Positions 11,344 through 21,627 of a stretch of 64,000 nt of DNA are shown piece by piece. The position numbers and the translations under genes are program-made. Origin of the DNA: Adiantum capillus-veneris (lineage: Eukaryota > Streptophyta > Polypodiopsida > Polypodiales > Pteridaceae); assembly GCA_014529385.2 (NCBI GenBank), contig CM043967.1, positions 81,602,278 through 81,666,277 on the forward strand, written 5' to 3'. Position 1 is the stretch's first letter. Each line of letters starts with the position of its first letter. A model generated the notes under the pieces. The model worked only from the letters and a program-made list of their open reading frames with translations, did not search any database and was not told where the DNA came from.

Positions 11344-11586
11344 TTGGGAGCTTCATCGTTGGCTTTAATGGATGATCAAAATGGCCCTCAATTCACTCCA
11401 TTTCATTTAACTCAAAGAATCCAGATAAATGTTCATGTGTCCAGGAAGATTTTTTTCCAGCAGCGCATAGTCTTTATGTTTGGGCCAAGAAGATTACGAG
11501 AGATCTTGGAATGTCCTTTGCCTGTTGTAATTCCGATGATCAACTATGAAAACTCCTTTGATGTGCATGTGTTTGTCCTTATCTAA
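11344..11586 (+). CDS. Small ORF in the gypsy B leader, upstream of gag
   Basis: An 80-codon frame lies between leader and gag. From its second ATG (11368) it is shared with element D (55881-56099). Over that 73-codon stretch B and D differ at seven bases, four silent and three replacing, with no indel and the same stop. I recognise no domain; the product is hydrophobic at its C-terminus and basic in the middle (FGPRRLREILECPLP). It could be a genuine upstream ORF, an exon of gag joined by splicing, or a frame kept open by chance in young copies. The TTAA used by the transposon in D overlaps this ATG. Confidence 0.4.
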   Translation: MGASSLALMDDQNGPQFTPFHLTQRIQINVHVSRKIFFQQRIVFMFGPRRLREILECPLPVVIPMINYENSFDVHVFVLI

Positions 11587-11631
11587 AGTTGAGCTCCATT
11601 GAAGTTTCTAGGGATTGGGTAGTCAAAAGTT

Positions 11632-12660
11632 TTGGGTTCTTGCACGTGTGTTCAAAGGGGTTCTCAAAGAATTGAAACTTGGGTAGCCATGGATTTCTCT
11701 TATCCGGAGTTTCATGGAAGAAGTGATGAAGATGTGGAAGACTTTCTGGAAAAGATGGAGGTTGCCTACACTAGCAACCAGATTCATGACCCTGCGCAGA
11801 TGTTACGTGTTCTCCAAATTTGTTTGAAGAGTGATGCACGAGTTTGGTCCAAAACATTTGAAGAGGAGTTGCGTGCAGTGTATCCACCTGTAAGGTTGAG
11901 TTGGGACAATCTACGACATGGGTTGGAAGTGGAGTTTGTGAAGATAGAAGATCTTGACAAAGTGTGGCAAGAAGTACAGGCTTTGGTGCAAAAGGAAGGT
12001 GAGCCAATAGATGCGTACATACGTAAGTTTTCATTGGCATGGGAGCGAATGTGCAAGGCCTTAGCACCACAAGTACCCCCGCCTGACATGATGAAGAAGG
12101 ACAGGTTCTTGGCTGGTCTTTGGGAGAATATACCTTGGAGAGTGGAGCTAAAGAAGCCTAGGACATATGAAGATGCACTAGAGGTAGCAAGGAACAAAGA
12201 GTGGAAGTTGAGGAAAATGAGCCAGTTGGGGGTGGAGTCCTTGCCAATGAGGTCTGAATTTCAGCCTATAGAGCCTTTACAACGTCGCATGTCAGGGGTT
12301 CATCATGAACCAGTGGATCCTCTTACTACTCAGGTTATGCCATCAGTGGTCACTACATCGGTGCAAGATGATGGGCTAAGGCAAGACATGAGGCAAGTGG
12401 TAGATTTGATGAAGAATCTCAGCCTAAACATGCTAGGTCAAGTGGGAAATAATCGAGGTCGAGGGAGGTTTGAAAATCAGCCAAGAGGTGAAGAAAGGCC
12501 TAGGAATGGTGTTGGACAAAGCAATGGTAGGTACCGGAGGCAGACGCCCACATGTTATAATTATGGAGAGTTGGGTCACATCAGCCCGCAATGTGATAAG
12601 CCACCAAGGATGGGGGGGAGACATGTATCCATTGCCAAGACAGGTGCTAACTAGGTCAAA
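11632..12660 (+). pseudogene. Gypsy B gag, interrupted by the foldback element
   Basis: A 340-codon frame, with the gag proper probably starting at the ATG at 11689 (MDFSYPEFHGRSDEDVEDFL), which has a purine at -3. Residues 20-200 resemble the capsid-type gag of plant gypsy elements (WSKTFEEEL..., DAYIRKFSLAWERM, FLAGLWENIPWRVEL). The zinc knuckle near 12552 reads CYNYGELGHISPQC: the second cysteine of CX2CX4HX4C is replaced by tyrosine, whereas element D keeps CYNCGELGHISPQC. The frame runs into the foldback insertion at 12661 and stops at 12652-12654 by a local frameshift (an extra G in a G run at about 12612). Gag would package element RNA; this copy is defective. Confidence 0.85.
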
Positions 12661-13882
12661 CATTAGAAAATTTCGTAGGTCATTTGGAGGGCCTTGTAAG
12701 AAATTGTATTTCTCTCTCTAGAAACTTTTTATAAAATGTACTTGCACCTTGTGAGTACGTCCAAAAGGACAACCAGACACTCTAAAAAGTAGATTTATAT
12801 TCCCAATCATCCTTGAAAACGGTCACTTTTTTATTTAATGCGAGCGTCCTTTTCAGGAGGCAGGTGCGGCGCATTCAATGCAGCTTACGTCATCACTAAA
12901 AGTTGAAAAGTCACAAACTGTCAAATAGTGATAGATTTTGAGGCTTTTGACACCACTAATGCATCCGAAACGCCAAAATACCCTAAAAACGAATGTCTAC
13001 TTGCCTCATTCCGACAACCGGAGAGGCAAAAAATGTCAAAAACCCCCAAAAAATGGACTTTTTACTTAATGCGCGCGAGGAGGCATTTCTAAATTCTAGA
13101 ATGCCCCTCTGCGCGCCGTTAGTACAAAGGTTCTTTTAGTGATTTTTGGACACTTATCTTTCCAGAAAGCCCCTTTTTAGAGGTTTTTGGATATTTTCCT
13201 CTCAAAAAGCTCCCTAAAAAGAGGAAAAAGAGGCTTTTTATAACGGCGCGCGAGGAGGCATTCCAAAATTCTAGAATGCCCCTCTGCGCGTCGTTAGTAC
13301 AAAGCTTCTTTTAGTGATTTTTGGACACTTATCTTTCCAAAAAGCCCCTTTTTAGAGGTTTTTGGACATTTTCCTCTCAAAAAGCTCCCTAAAAAGAGGA
13401 AAAAAAGACTTTTTACTATCGGCGCGCGAGGAGGCATTACAAAATTTTGGAATGGCCCCTCGCGCGCCGTTAGTAAAATGTTCCTTTAGGAAATTTTGAC
13501 ATTTTTTTGCCTCTTTGGATGTCTGAGCAAGGCAATTGGACATTCATTTCTAGGAGATATGTGCGTTCCAGACGCATTGACAATATCAAAAGTTTCAAAA
13601 TCTTCCACCACTTGATAGTTTTGTGACTTTTTGAGTTCTAGTGATGACGTATCCCGTATCCTTCACCGCATCTACCTTCTAAAAAAGGTGCTCGCATTGA
13701 ATGAAAGAGAGTGCTCGTCTTCAAGGACCACTAGATTATTAAATGAGGAGAGGGACACCTTTTATATTTTTGTTAATATCAATTTATTTTTCTACGTAAC
13801 GTAGGCTCTTCTCTCATTGGAGGAGCTTATTTTCCTCTCTCTTCCAAAAGGCCCTCCAAAAGACCTCCAAAATCTCCTAATG
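12661..13882. mobile_element. Foldback-type element with ~400-bp inverted ends
   Basis: A 1222-bp insertion in gypsy B; element D shows the uninterrupted site. The ends are CATTAGAAAATTTCGTAGGTC and the inverse of CATTAGGAGATTTTGGAGGTC. Similarity between the two halves continues inward for roughly 400 bp, including TTTAATGCGAGC and TACGTCATCACTA blocks and an AAAAGTCACAAA block. The centre is three tandem ~176-bp units (13071-13480) that are themselves palindromic. No coding capacity was seen. Compared with D the junction is exact (CAAA before, TGAT after) and no target duplication is visible, which is unusual for a TIR element. Family unknown; a Mutator-like or foldback derivative is the closest guess. 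Confidence 0.75.
13071..13480. repeat. Tandem ~176-bp units with GC-rich hairpins
   Basis: Units start with GCGCGCGAGGAGGCATT at 13071, 13246 and 13422 (the third is partial). In each, GCGCGAGGAGGCATTC is followed about 10 bp later by GAATGCCCCTCTGCGCG, an imperfect hairpin with arms of about 17-20 bp. The rest of the unit contains a second short inverted pair (CCCCTTTTTAGAGG and CCCTAAAAAGAGG). Confidence 0.85.
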
Positions 13883-16040
13883 TGATCATGGCATCGAAAT
13901 TAAGGGAGACGAAGGAACTAGTGGACTGACACAGGAGGAAAAGGGAAAGACAAAAGTGCTAAGTGTAGTCACCTTGGAGAAGGCATCAAAGCTAGAGGAT
14001 ACATTAGTGATGCCTATTGGGAAGAGGACCACAGAGGATAAGGAAGGAAGAAGTGCCCCAGGTCCTAGTAAGAAGAAAGGAAAGAGCCATGAAGGCGGAT
14101 GTCAAGGCCAAGAGGAAAACGAGAGCTCGTCGAAAGTTTCATGTCTCAGATTTTCCACTAGGGGATGGACAATTAAGCTATGACTTGAAGGAGGATCTGA
14201 CGAGCAGGAAGGCAGATGTTACTTTTGGGCAGCTTATAGAGATGGTGCCTAAGCTAAAGCGACAGTGGAAGAGGATGGTTAACCCAATGGAGAAAGAGTT
14301 AGAGAGATGTTCAGTAAAGGTGTTGGCAATGGATGAGCTACCATACATTTGTCCAATAGTAGATGTGTGGCATAAAAGGAAACATTTGGGACAAGGTTAT
14401 GTGGATGGCGGAGCCCAAATATGCATCATAACACACTCATGCGTTGAGAAGATGGGTCTCACAGTGGCTGGGGTGTCAGGTTTTCGGATCAGATTGGCAA
14501 ACCATCAAAAAGTAAAATGCTTGGGTGTTGTAAAGAGCTTAGAAGTGGAGGCATATGATGCAAAGGCAGTGGTTGATTTTCATGTGATGCCAGCAGGGTT
14601 GGGAGCATATCCTATTATACTGGGCAGACCATGGTTACGTGCAGTGGGAGCTGTTCAAGATTGGCGACATGGTACGATTAGCCTCTATGGAAAGACAGGT
14701 ACCAAGAAGCTTTATAATATGGACACAAGGAAACGATTAGAGGAGCTTTATGAAGATGAGGATGAGTCTAGTGATGAAGACTCTTCCACGGTGACAGATG
14801 AGGACAGTGATAGCTCTACCAGCAGTGATGAGGATGCTGATGTTGCATTTCTTTTGATGGACAAAGAAATCCAGGATGAGGTTGAAGATGAAAGTGAAGG
14901 GCCTTATGAAGTGATTAAAGGGCTGATGCAAACCAAGGTTGAGTTGTCAAAGAAGCAGGAATTGATGACACAAATGATCAGTGGAGACCTCTCAGCTATG
15001 GAGAAGGATATATATTTGCACATGCTGGCTAGTTTTCGTGATTTGTTCATTACTTCATATGAAGAGATCAGAGGGTTCAAGGGCAAAGAGATGCATATAG
15101 AGCTGAAAGAAGGTGCTAAGCCAGTGCGGAAAAGGCTAAGAAGGATGGGTCAAGAGCAAATGGAAGCCTTGCGGGTAGAGGTGGACAAGTTATTGAAGGC
15201 AGGGTTCATAGTCCCTGTGGAGACCACAGAATGGGTGAGTCCAGTTGTAGTCAGTCCAAAGAAGGATGGGAAGTGGAGAATTTGTGTAGATTTTAAACCC
15301 TTAAACGCAACCACTAAGAAGAACCCATATCCTCTTCCATTCATCGATCAGATCTTGGATTCAGTGGCAGGTTATGAGAGGTACAGTGTGTGTGATGGCT
15401 TTTCAGGCTATTTTCAATTGAAGATTGCTCTTAAAGACCGCACAAAGACAAATTTTATTACGCCATGGGGCTGCTATTGCTACACAGTATTTCCATTTGG
15501 GTTGTCAAATGGACCTTCCTTCTATCAAGAGAGAGCAAATTGGGTGTTGAACCATTCATTGGTAGTTGTGTTAAAGCTTTTATGGATGACTTCTGTGTTT
15601 ATAGCAGTAGGGTTGAACACCATGAGAAGCTGCAGATGGTATTGGATCGATATGATGAATGTGGAGGACAACTAAATCCAAAGAAATGTCATCTAGCACA
15701 GCCAAGGGTGAAGTTATTGGGCCATATGGTGTCAGAAAATGGCATTGAGGCTGATCCAGATAAGGTTAAGTCTCTTATTCTTCTTCCATCACCTACGAGT
15801 ACGAAGCAATTGGAAACCTTTATACACAAAGTGAAGTACATGGCAAGGTTTATTCCATTGTCTTCTCAAATTCTTTATCCATTACAACAAGTGGCAAAGC
15901 ATGATCCATTGCAATGGGATGAAAAGTGTGAAGAAGTGTTTCAAGAGGTGAAAGAGGTGTTAGGGGGTTTGTCAGCCATGCAGGCTCCTGATTGGGAGAA
16001 AGTTTTTTATGTAAATCTCTCAGTAGGTCTTATGCACAAA
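13883..16040 (+). pseudogene. Gypsy B protease-RT-RNase H remnant
   Basis: Resumes gag-pol after the foldback. A 2-bp loss near 14095, relative to element D, shifts the frame. The main frame 14017-15675 then carries the retropepsin (YVDGGAQIC, the D-G-G active-site variant common in plant gypsy elements, near 14400) and the RT fingers and palm (WVSPVVVSPKKDGKWRICVDF; PFGLSNG). A second shift at about 15545 moves the FMDD motif (AFMDDFCVYSS) into the frame 15465-16052. That frame continues through the RT connection (GHMVSENGIEADPDKVKS) to the start of RNase H, where the ~1.45-kb deletion junction occurs at about 16025. Two frameshifts and the deletion mean no functional polymerase. Confidence 0.88.
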
Positions 16041-16041
16041 G

Positions 16042-16770
16042 ATGAAGATTAGGCACCAGCATACCACTCCTTATTACCCGCAATGTAATGGCTTAAATGA
16101 AAGATTCAATGGTGAGTTTGTACAAATTATTTCTAAAGTGACAGAGCACCAAGGAAAGAATTGGGATTTGGAATTTCCTAGTGCATTATGGGCTTACCGT
16201 ACTTCGGTGAAGACAGGTACTGGGTTTACTCCATTTCATTTGGTGTATGGAAAGGAAGCACTATTGCCTGTGGAGGTAGAGTTTCCTGCAGTCAAAATGT
16301 TAGAGAAGTTGCTTGGGCCGCCTAGTGATGCATTCAAAGAGAGGCTCTTGCAGTTACAAGAGGTCCAGTTGGATAGGATGAGCGCATTGGAGCATTATGG
16401 GCAGATGCAGGATAAGGATTTGGCAAAGATAAATGAACAGGTCAAAAGTAAGGGTATCAACAAACATGACTTGGTTTTGCGCTACAACAGTAATCTGCAC
16501 AACACCTTCCAAAAGAAGTTTCAAATTAAGTGGGAAGGCCCTTTCAAGGTAGTGGAGTGTTTTCCAAATGGCACATATCAGCTGGCTAACCTGGATGGTG
16601 TTCTACATAAGTCAAGGATAAATGGATTGCGTCTTAAATTGTATCATGCTAGATTGATGATGGTGGAGCAAGATGAGTTGTCTGTGGATCAAGTAGTGTT
16701 GGTGAGGGATGAGGAGACCTGTGATGCGGCGAGTCTCATATCTCTCTTTGCTGCTGCTGATCATGAATGA
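16042..16770 (+). pseudogene. Gypsy B integrase C-terminal half
   Basis: An open frame of 242 codons with the last catalytic part of the integrase core (TPYYPQCNGLNERFNGEF, containing the DDE glutamate) and the GPY/F-type C-terminal module (IKWEGPFKVVECFPNGTYQL). It ends DHE-stop at 16770, 28 bp before the right LTR. The N-terminal zinc domain and the first two catalytic aspartates were removed by the deletion. In element D the same protein is full length (61541 end). Confidence 0.88.
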
Positions 16771-16798
16771 TCTAGCAGGCTAGGGGATGGGCAAATTA

Positions 16799-17742
16799 TG
16801 TCAGATTTTTTTTGGGGCAACGGATTGCGCATATGTAAATATACATGCATGGTGCATCAAATAAATAATTTCCCATTTTTCAGAGCCAGGTGGTTACGTG
16901 GGGCCCACATGTGTACATGTAGGACAGGATGTACATAGTGCATCAATTTTCACTATTACCAGTACCACTGTGTTTTTTCTACAATAAGGAGGATTTGGTA
17001 GCGCGTAAAACTTCTCGAGGAAGATATCCGCGGGCTGAAGACATGAGGTAAGCAGGTGCGTCAGATGGCATCTAGTGGCGTCAGGAGGGCGAACGAGGTC
17101 AATATTTCCACGCGGATGAGGACGGACACAATGTGGGTGTTTTCTTGTGAGAGTTATGCAGAAAGGTCATCATTACGACCAATTTTTGGGGCCACTTCAC
17201 GTGGTTGCGAGACGCATTATTGAAAAGAAATGAGTGCCAGGTGTGCGGATTATGCGAAAAGGTGACAACTATGCACTGCGAGGTCAGTTTTTGGCCTGTT
17301 CGGGGTCCGTTTGAGGTCATCTAAAAGGCCAAGGGTGCCCAACTAAAAAATATAAGTGTGGGAACTGAAAAAACTGAGAAAAGACAAAAAAAAAACGTGG
17401 AGAAGAGAGGAGGAACAGTCGCAGGTGTGTTTTTGCTCATTTTGGAGCTTGTTTTGGCCGTAAACTACTCATCCGAGGTCGGATTTGAGCACTTTGACAT
17501 TGTAGACTGGGGTTTTGGGCCGTTCTAGGCGTGATGGTGCTATCTATTTTGCCAAATTCCTCCCTCTCTTTTTGCTGTTTTGGCTGTGTAAGTTTCTCCT
17601 ATGAGCGAAGTTTCTGCTCCAATTTGTGATTGTATCTGGTATATTTTACCCATTTTGTGTGAGCTATTTGCCCCATTAGTGTTGGCCCAAGCTCATTTGT
17701 ACCTAATTATCAGAAGTTCTCCTCTTTTGAGCTGAGTTTTTT

Positions 17743-17775
<33 letters not shown>

Positions 17776-17950
17776 TGTGTGGAGTGGGCAAGTGGATAGT
17801 CTCTCTCCTCTCACTCCAGAGGTGTGTTCCGTGTCTCGGCCAGGTGTGTTCTGTAAGCCGAGTGGTGCCCCAGAGTGTGTGTGTGTATCTTCCCAAGAGT
17901 GTGTGTCGGGTCGTTATAGAGGTGCTCTGTGTGTTTTCATCCCGCTCACA
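16799..17950 (+). repeat. Right LTR of gypsy B
   Basis: 1152 bp, TGTCAG...CTCACA, with a longer GT microsatellite (about 17744-17773) than the left LTR. It is followed at 17951 by the resumed integrase linker of element A. Confidence 0.92.
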
Positions 17951-18890
17951 GTGTCTTTGTGAAAATGAAGACGAATATATTCCCCATTATAGAACAAGCA
18001 CATGTTGGATTAGCTGGAGGTCACTTTTCTAGTGAAACTACCGCAAGAGCAATCTTAATGGCAGGCATATAGTGGCCAACACTTTCTGCAGATGCCAAAG
18101 AATATGCTCGAAGGTGTGATGCATGTCAACGAGAAAAAATGACAACCCGTGTAGATAGCATGCCTTTAAGACCAATGATAGGGGGTGGATCTTTTGCAAA
18201 ATGGGGTATAGACTTTGTTGGGCCAATACAAACACCTGCTTATAGAACCCAAGCTCAATATATCATTGTAGCTACGGACTATTTGACCAAATGGGTAGAG
18301 GATAAGGAAACACAAAATAATGATGCCAGAATCACAGTCGCATTCTTGTATGAGTATGTGTTCACAAGATATGGACTACCAACAGAAATTGTCAGTGATA
18401 GGGGAACTCATTTCCTCAATGAGGTAATTGAGTATCTACTTAATTAATTTATGGTCATCCATAACAAATCGGCTCCCTATCACCCACAAACAAATGGACA
18501 AGCTGAGCATATAAATAAAATTCTTAGCTCGGTATTAACTAAAGTGGTTATTTCAGAATGGACTGATTGGAAAATGAATCTCCACGCTACTCTATGGGCA
18601 TTTAGAGTTTTATTCAAGAGAGCTTTAAATGCAACACCCTTTAACCTTGTTAATGGTCTTGATGCCATACTGCCCATAGAATTTCTATTACCGACACTAA
18701 GGGTAGCTAAGGATCTTGAGTGGACTGGACATGAATTGTCAGAGAGGCTTGAAAATTTAGAAAATCTTGATGAGCAAAGGCTAACAGTTGTACTAGTACT
18801 CAAAAGGAAAGCTGCTCTCAAAGATCAACAAATACCTATTCCTGTCAACACTCTAGAACTAGATGAACGACTATGGGAATTACAGAAGGA
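17951..18890 (+). pseudogene. Element A integrase (second), zinc domain and catalytic core
   Basis: Continues the linker broken at 9478. An HHCC zinc domain (AHVGLAGGHF ... CDACQ) lies at 17995-18135 with one in-frame TAG at 18070. The catalytic core follows: KWGIDFVGPI (first Asp, about 18210), IVSDRGTHFLNE (second Asp, about 18400) and HPQTNGQAEHINK (Glu, about 18500). A stop at 18445-18447 splits the core. After the core the protein runs through FNLVNGLDAILPIEFLLP to KRKAALKDQQIPIP. The usual GPY/F C-terminal module does not follow; instead the same frame leads into a retropepsin. Integrase inserts element cDNA; this copy is inactive. The inverted copy at 47837 matches it. Confidence 0.85.
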
Positions 18891-19391
18891 TGCAGTGTCA
18901 ACAAATGATGAATGGTTAGATGGTCAAAGTACAACACGGAACAATCATAGAACAAATGCACTGGTCGATACAGGAGCTTGAGTAAATGCAGTAACTTATT
19001 CCACGTACAACAAAGCAAAAAATCCGTCTTTGAAAACAAGAATATCGGCTATTAAAGGATGCAACAAGAACCCAACACCGGCACTGGGAGTAGTCAATTT
19101 AGATGTGATAGTACATGGATGTTCATGCCCTCATCAATTTGTATGCTTACCAGATCAACACATGAATGAAACAATGATTCTTGGAATCTCATGGATGTGG
19201 ACATGCAAGGCAGTACCAGATTGGGATACCAATCAACTCAAGCTATCACCTAAAGGTGGACAACTCATTGTTCCAATTGTATCAAGCAAAGAGGAATGGA
19301 AAAGAGATTACCAGCAGAACAAACCACAAAGCAATCAATCTTCTCCATCCTATCGACAAGCAGATGCTACAAGTAGCATGCAAAGAGTCAG
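18891..19391 (+). pseudogene. Retropepsin domain downstream of integrase (element A, copy 1)
   Basis: In the same frame as the integrase C-terminus comes NALVDTGA, a textbook aspartic protease active site (D-T-G-A, about 18957-18980), followed by a stop (TGA) where copy 2 has an arginine codon. The body continues at 19030-19422 in another frame: SAIKGC, LGVVNLDVIVHGC, FVCLPDQHMNETMILGISWMW, matching the retropepsin pattern of substrate loop, flap and ILG motif. Copy 2 (47388-47014, minus strand) has the same order. A gypsy protease normally sits between gag and RT, and element A has one there at 6175, so this is either a second protease or the protease of another element joined here. The CACTA insertion cuts the downstream tail. 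Confidence 0.72.
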
Positions 19392-19419
19392 GAACACTAC
19401 AAGAGGTTATGTGTTCTTG

Positions 19420-19680
19420 TGACGCTCTTAGCGACGGAAATACACTGGGTTTTTATAACCCCCGGCGTCGCTATAAGCGTCGCTAAAAGCGTCGCTACGA
19501 GAGCGTCGCTATATGCGTCGCTATAGGCGTCGCTATAGGCGTCGCTATAGACGTCGCTATATAGCGACGCTCATAGCGACGCCTATAGCGACGCTTATAG
19601 CGACGCTCTCACAGAAGAGTATAGCGACGCATATAGCGACGCTACAGAGCCATAAATAGCGACGCATATAGCGACGCCTG
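19420..19680. repeat. Left subterminal repeat array of the CACTA element
   Basis: About 15 or more copies of GCGTCGCTATAG-like units, first in one orientation (19458-19560) and then inverted (19560-19680), so the array can fold into a long hairpin centred near 19560. Such arrays are the binding sites of TNPA-type proteins in the family. Confidence 0.88.
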
Positions 19681-19689
19681 AGAGAATAT

Positions 19690-20016
19690 TTTTTTGGTGG
19701 CAGGACATTGAATGCCTGCCACCCATCAACCATATTGTACTTGATTCACTTTTTAAAAAAAGTGCAAAGGTAAATAATAGACCCAAAATAGTCACCCACA
19801 AGACGCATTGTTTGCAAAATTGACAATTGTACACATCATAGACAAACTGAATTGATTGGCAAATGTAATAATGACAATTGTACAACATCATAGGCATAAA
19901 GAATTGATTGGCAAAAGGAATTGCGGTGACAAATGTAATAATATACATGGTTCAAAAAGACGTATAAAATCCGTCTCATGATACATAAGCTATGAGAAAC
20001 CCTAAACTAATGCTAT
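19690..20016. other. CACTA non-coding spacer with a 9-bp-arm hairpin and a short duplication
   Basis: GGTGGCAGG ... CCTGCCACC forms a perfect 9-bp-arm hairpin at 19696-19723. Downstream, a GACAATTGTAC...ATTGATTGGCAAA segment of about 53 bp is present twice (19821 and 19872). Confidence 0.6.
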
Positions 20017-21355
20017 CTAGATACGGCTAAACTGACGTCGTCTAATCAGACGTCTCATCGCGTCCAAGCGGCGTATCTGTCGGATTTTGCAAAAAAAGAC
20101 AATAAGACAGTTTTCAGTAAGTATAAACATATAACGACATTTATAAAACAATACAAAAAATAAAAAAGAGTAAACCCTAATACTAACCATGCCGCTGCGA
20201 GAACTGAGAATGTCCATCAGGGCGTTTAAGCCCTTCCTGCCTGCGTACTCGCGCTCGTACGGTGTGGGATCACGTCCTGTCATCGACCACTGTCAAAACA
20301 TACAAAGATTTCATTATGTTAGAACTAAAAAACTCATAAACCCTAAACTATCGAACATGCATAAAGAGCAATGTGAAAAGACTTACAAAATCGGCCTCAA
20401 ATGATGCCCATCCACCGCTCCCCAAGTGGTGCGAGCTCCCTGCCTGTACTCGCGCTCTGGCTGCATCCTTTTGTTGCTTCCACTTGTCGGGATTCTCGCG
20501 CGCTGCTTTCTTCGCATTCTTCCAATCTTCTTTGGCCAGCCAATCTGGCCTATTCCACCCATTCTTGATTGCTTTTTGCACTTCGGAACGCTTGTGTTTG
20601 CAGTATTCGCGCATTCGAATCTTCATCAGGTCTTCATTGAAGCGCTGATCCCGTGTTGGAACGGGAAACTCATCATGAAGTATGCTGATGACTCTGTTTT
20701 TTAAATCACTTGGTACTTCACTCCATTTGTTTAGTATATAGTGTCTAAACAGCTGAGAGCAAAGACCACGCATGCGCGAGATCACCTTCTTGCCGTCATC
20801 ATCCATGATGATGCCGCCGCTGATGTCGACGGAGTAAGGCAAGCCCTCTGGCCGGTGACGCGTGAACCTGGGTGTCCCGGCAGGGGTCTCTAGCGGCGTG
20901 TCGATGGGGGTACGGACGTCAGGTGTCTCCACCGGCGTCTGGGCCCCGAAGCGAGGAGTGTCGAGTGGGGTGGCTCCTGGCGGAGTAGGTAGAGGTGTGT
21001 AGCTTCTAGGAACAGTCAGCCGTGCAAAACCTGGCGTATACGGCGATGCTGTGGCTGGTGTGGGGGCGGGCAAAGAAGGGGAGGGTAAAGAGCCTCGTCG
21101 AACACGAGGCGGTGTGGAGGCATCGGTGGCGGAATCCCCACAACAACCGCCACCGCCACCACTAGAGCGCCGGTGTCTAGAAGAGTGTGACGCTCGTCTC
21201 GTCGACGCCGAAGCTTCGGAGCGCGCCGAATGCTCCGAAAGAGAGGGAGATGCGGATGGTGTAGGAACGCGCGATGATGCGCCAGAGCGATGACGCTCCA
21301 CGTACCACTGTCTCTGCTGCGGTGACAAAGAAGAAAGAAACTCCTCATCATCCAT
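20017..21355 (-). CDS. CACTA TNPA-like protein (Transposase_24-type), three exons
   Basis: Predicted join of exons 21355-20387, 20289-20188 and 20076-20017 (376 residues). Both introns have GT-AG borders (GTAAGT...GACAG and GTTAGT...ACAG) and keep the frame. Residues 1-120 are Ser/Arg-rich with a glycine run. Residues 120-200 hold a repeated Thr-Pro motif (ATPLDTPRF, QTPVETPDV, TPIDTPLETP). The C-terminal part (KWSEVPSDLKNRVISILHDEF ... CKHKRSEVQKAIKNGW ... HHLGSGGWASFEADF) follows the layout of the plant En/Spm transposase_24 family. It would bind the subterminal repeats and assist excision. The first ATG used (MDDEEF) lies just downstream of an AG that could be a 3' splice site, so a 5' exon is possible. 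No internal stop. Confidence 0.75.
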
Positions 21356-21627
21356 ACCTGCATTAAACACACGAATATTTAAACTTAATATTGAATGAAT
21401 AGAGTAGACAATGACGCAAAGACCATTAAATACAATGACGTAATGACGCATATAAATACAATGACGCAATGAATCGAGTGGTAGAAGAGGCAAGTCGAAA
21501 ACTCAGAATTTTCAATCAAAAGATGTGAGCGCGAGTAGAAAAGAGCGTTACACACCATGGAAGCTACTTAGAGAGCTAGAGCTTTTACAGCACGGAGCAA
21601 AATTGTTCAAATACAATATTTGTGGCT

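Larger units (their letters stand above)
9479..17950 (+). mobile_element. Gypsy element B (Tat-type), complete with both LTRs, internally deleted
   Basis: Inserted into the integrase linker of element A. LTRs at 9479-10616 and 16799-17950 both begin TGTCAG and end CTCACA. The flanking 4 bp are GCGT on the left and GTGT on the right (one mismatch), fitting the clean 4-bp ACGG duplication of sister element D. The interior is collinear with D except for a 1222-bp foldback insertion (12661-13882) and a deletion equivalent to D 59345-60798. The deletion removed the RNase H active region, the second RNase H and the first half of integrase. Element B is therefore non-autonomous. A short purine tract (AGGGGATGGG) precedes the right LTR. 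Confidence 0.93.

Noticed and set aside
19440-19680. CRISPR-like direct repeats
   Set aside because: The units are 12 bp with no unique spacers, inside a plant CACTA element.
20373-20704. Plus-strand frames opposite the TNPA-like gene
   Set aside because: Shadows of the well-supported minus-strand exons, which carry splice sites and family motifs.
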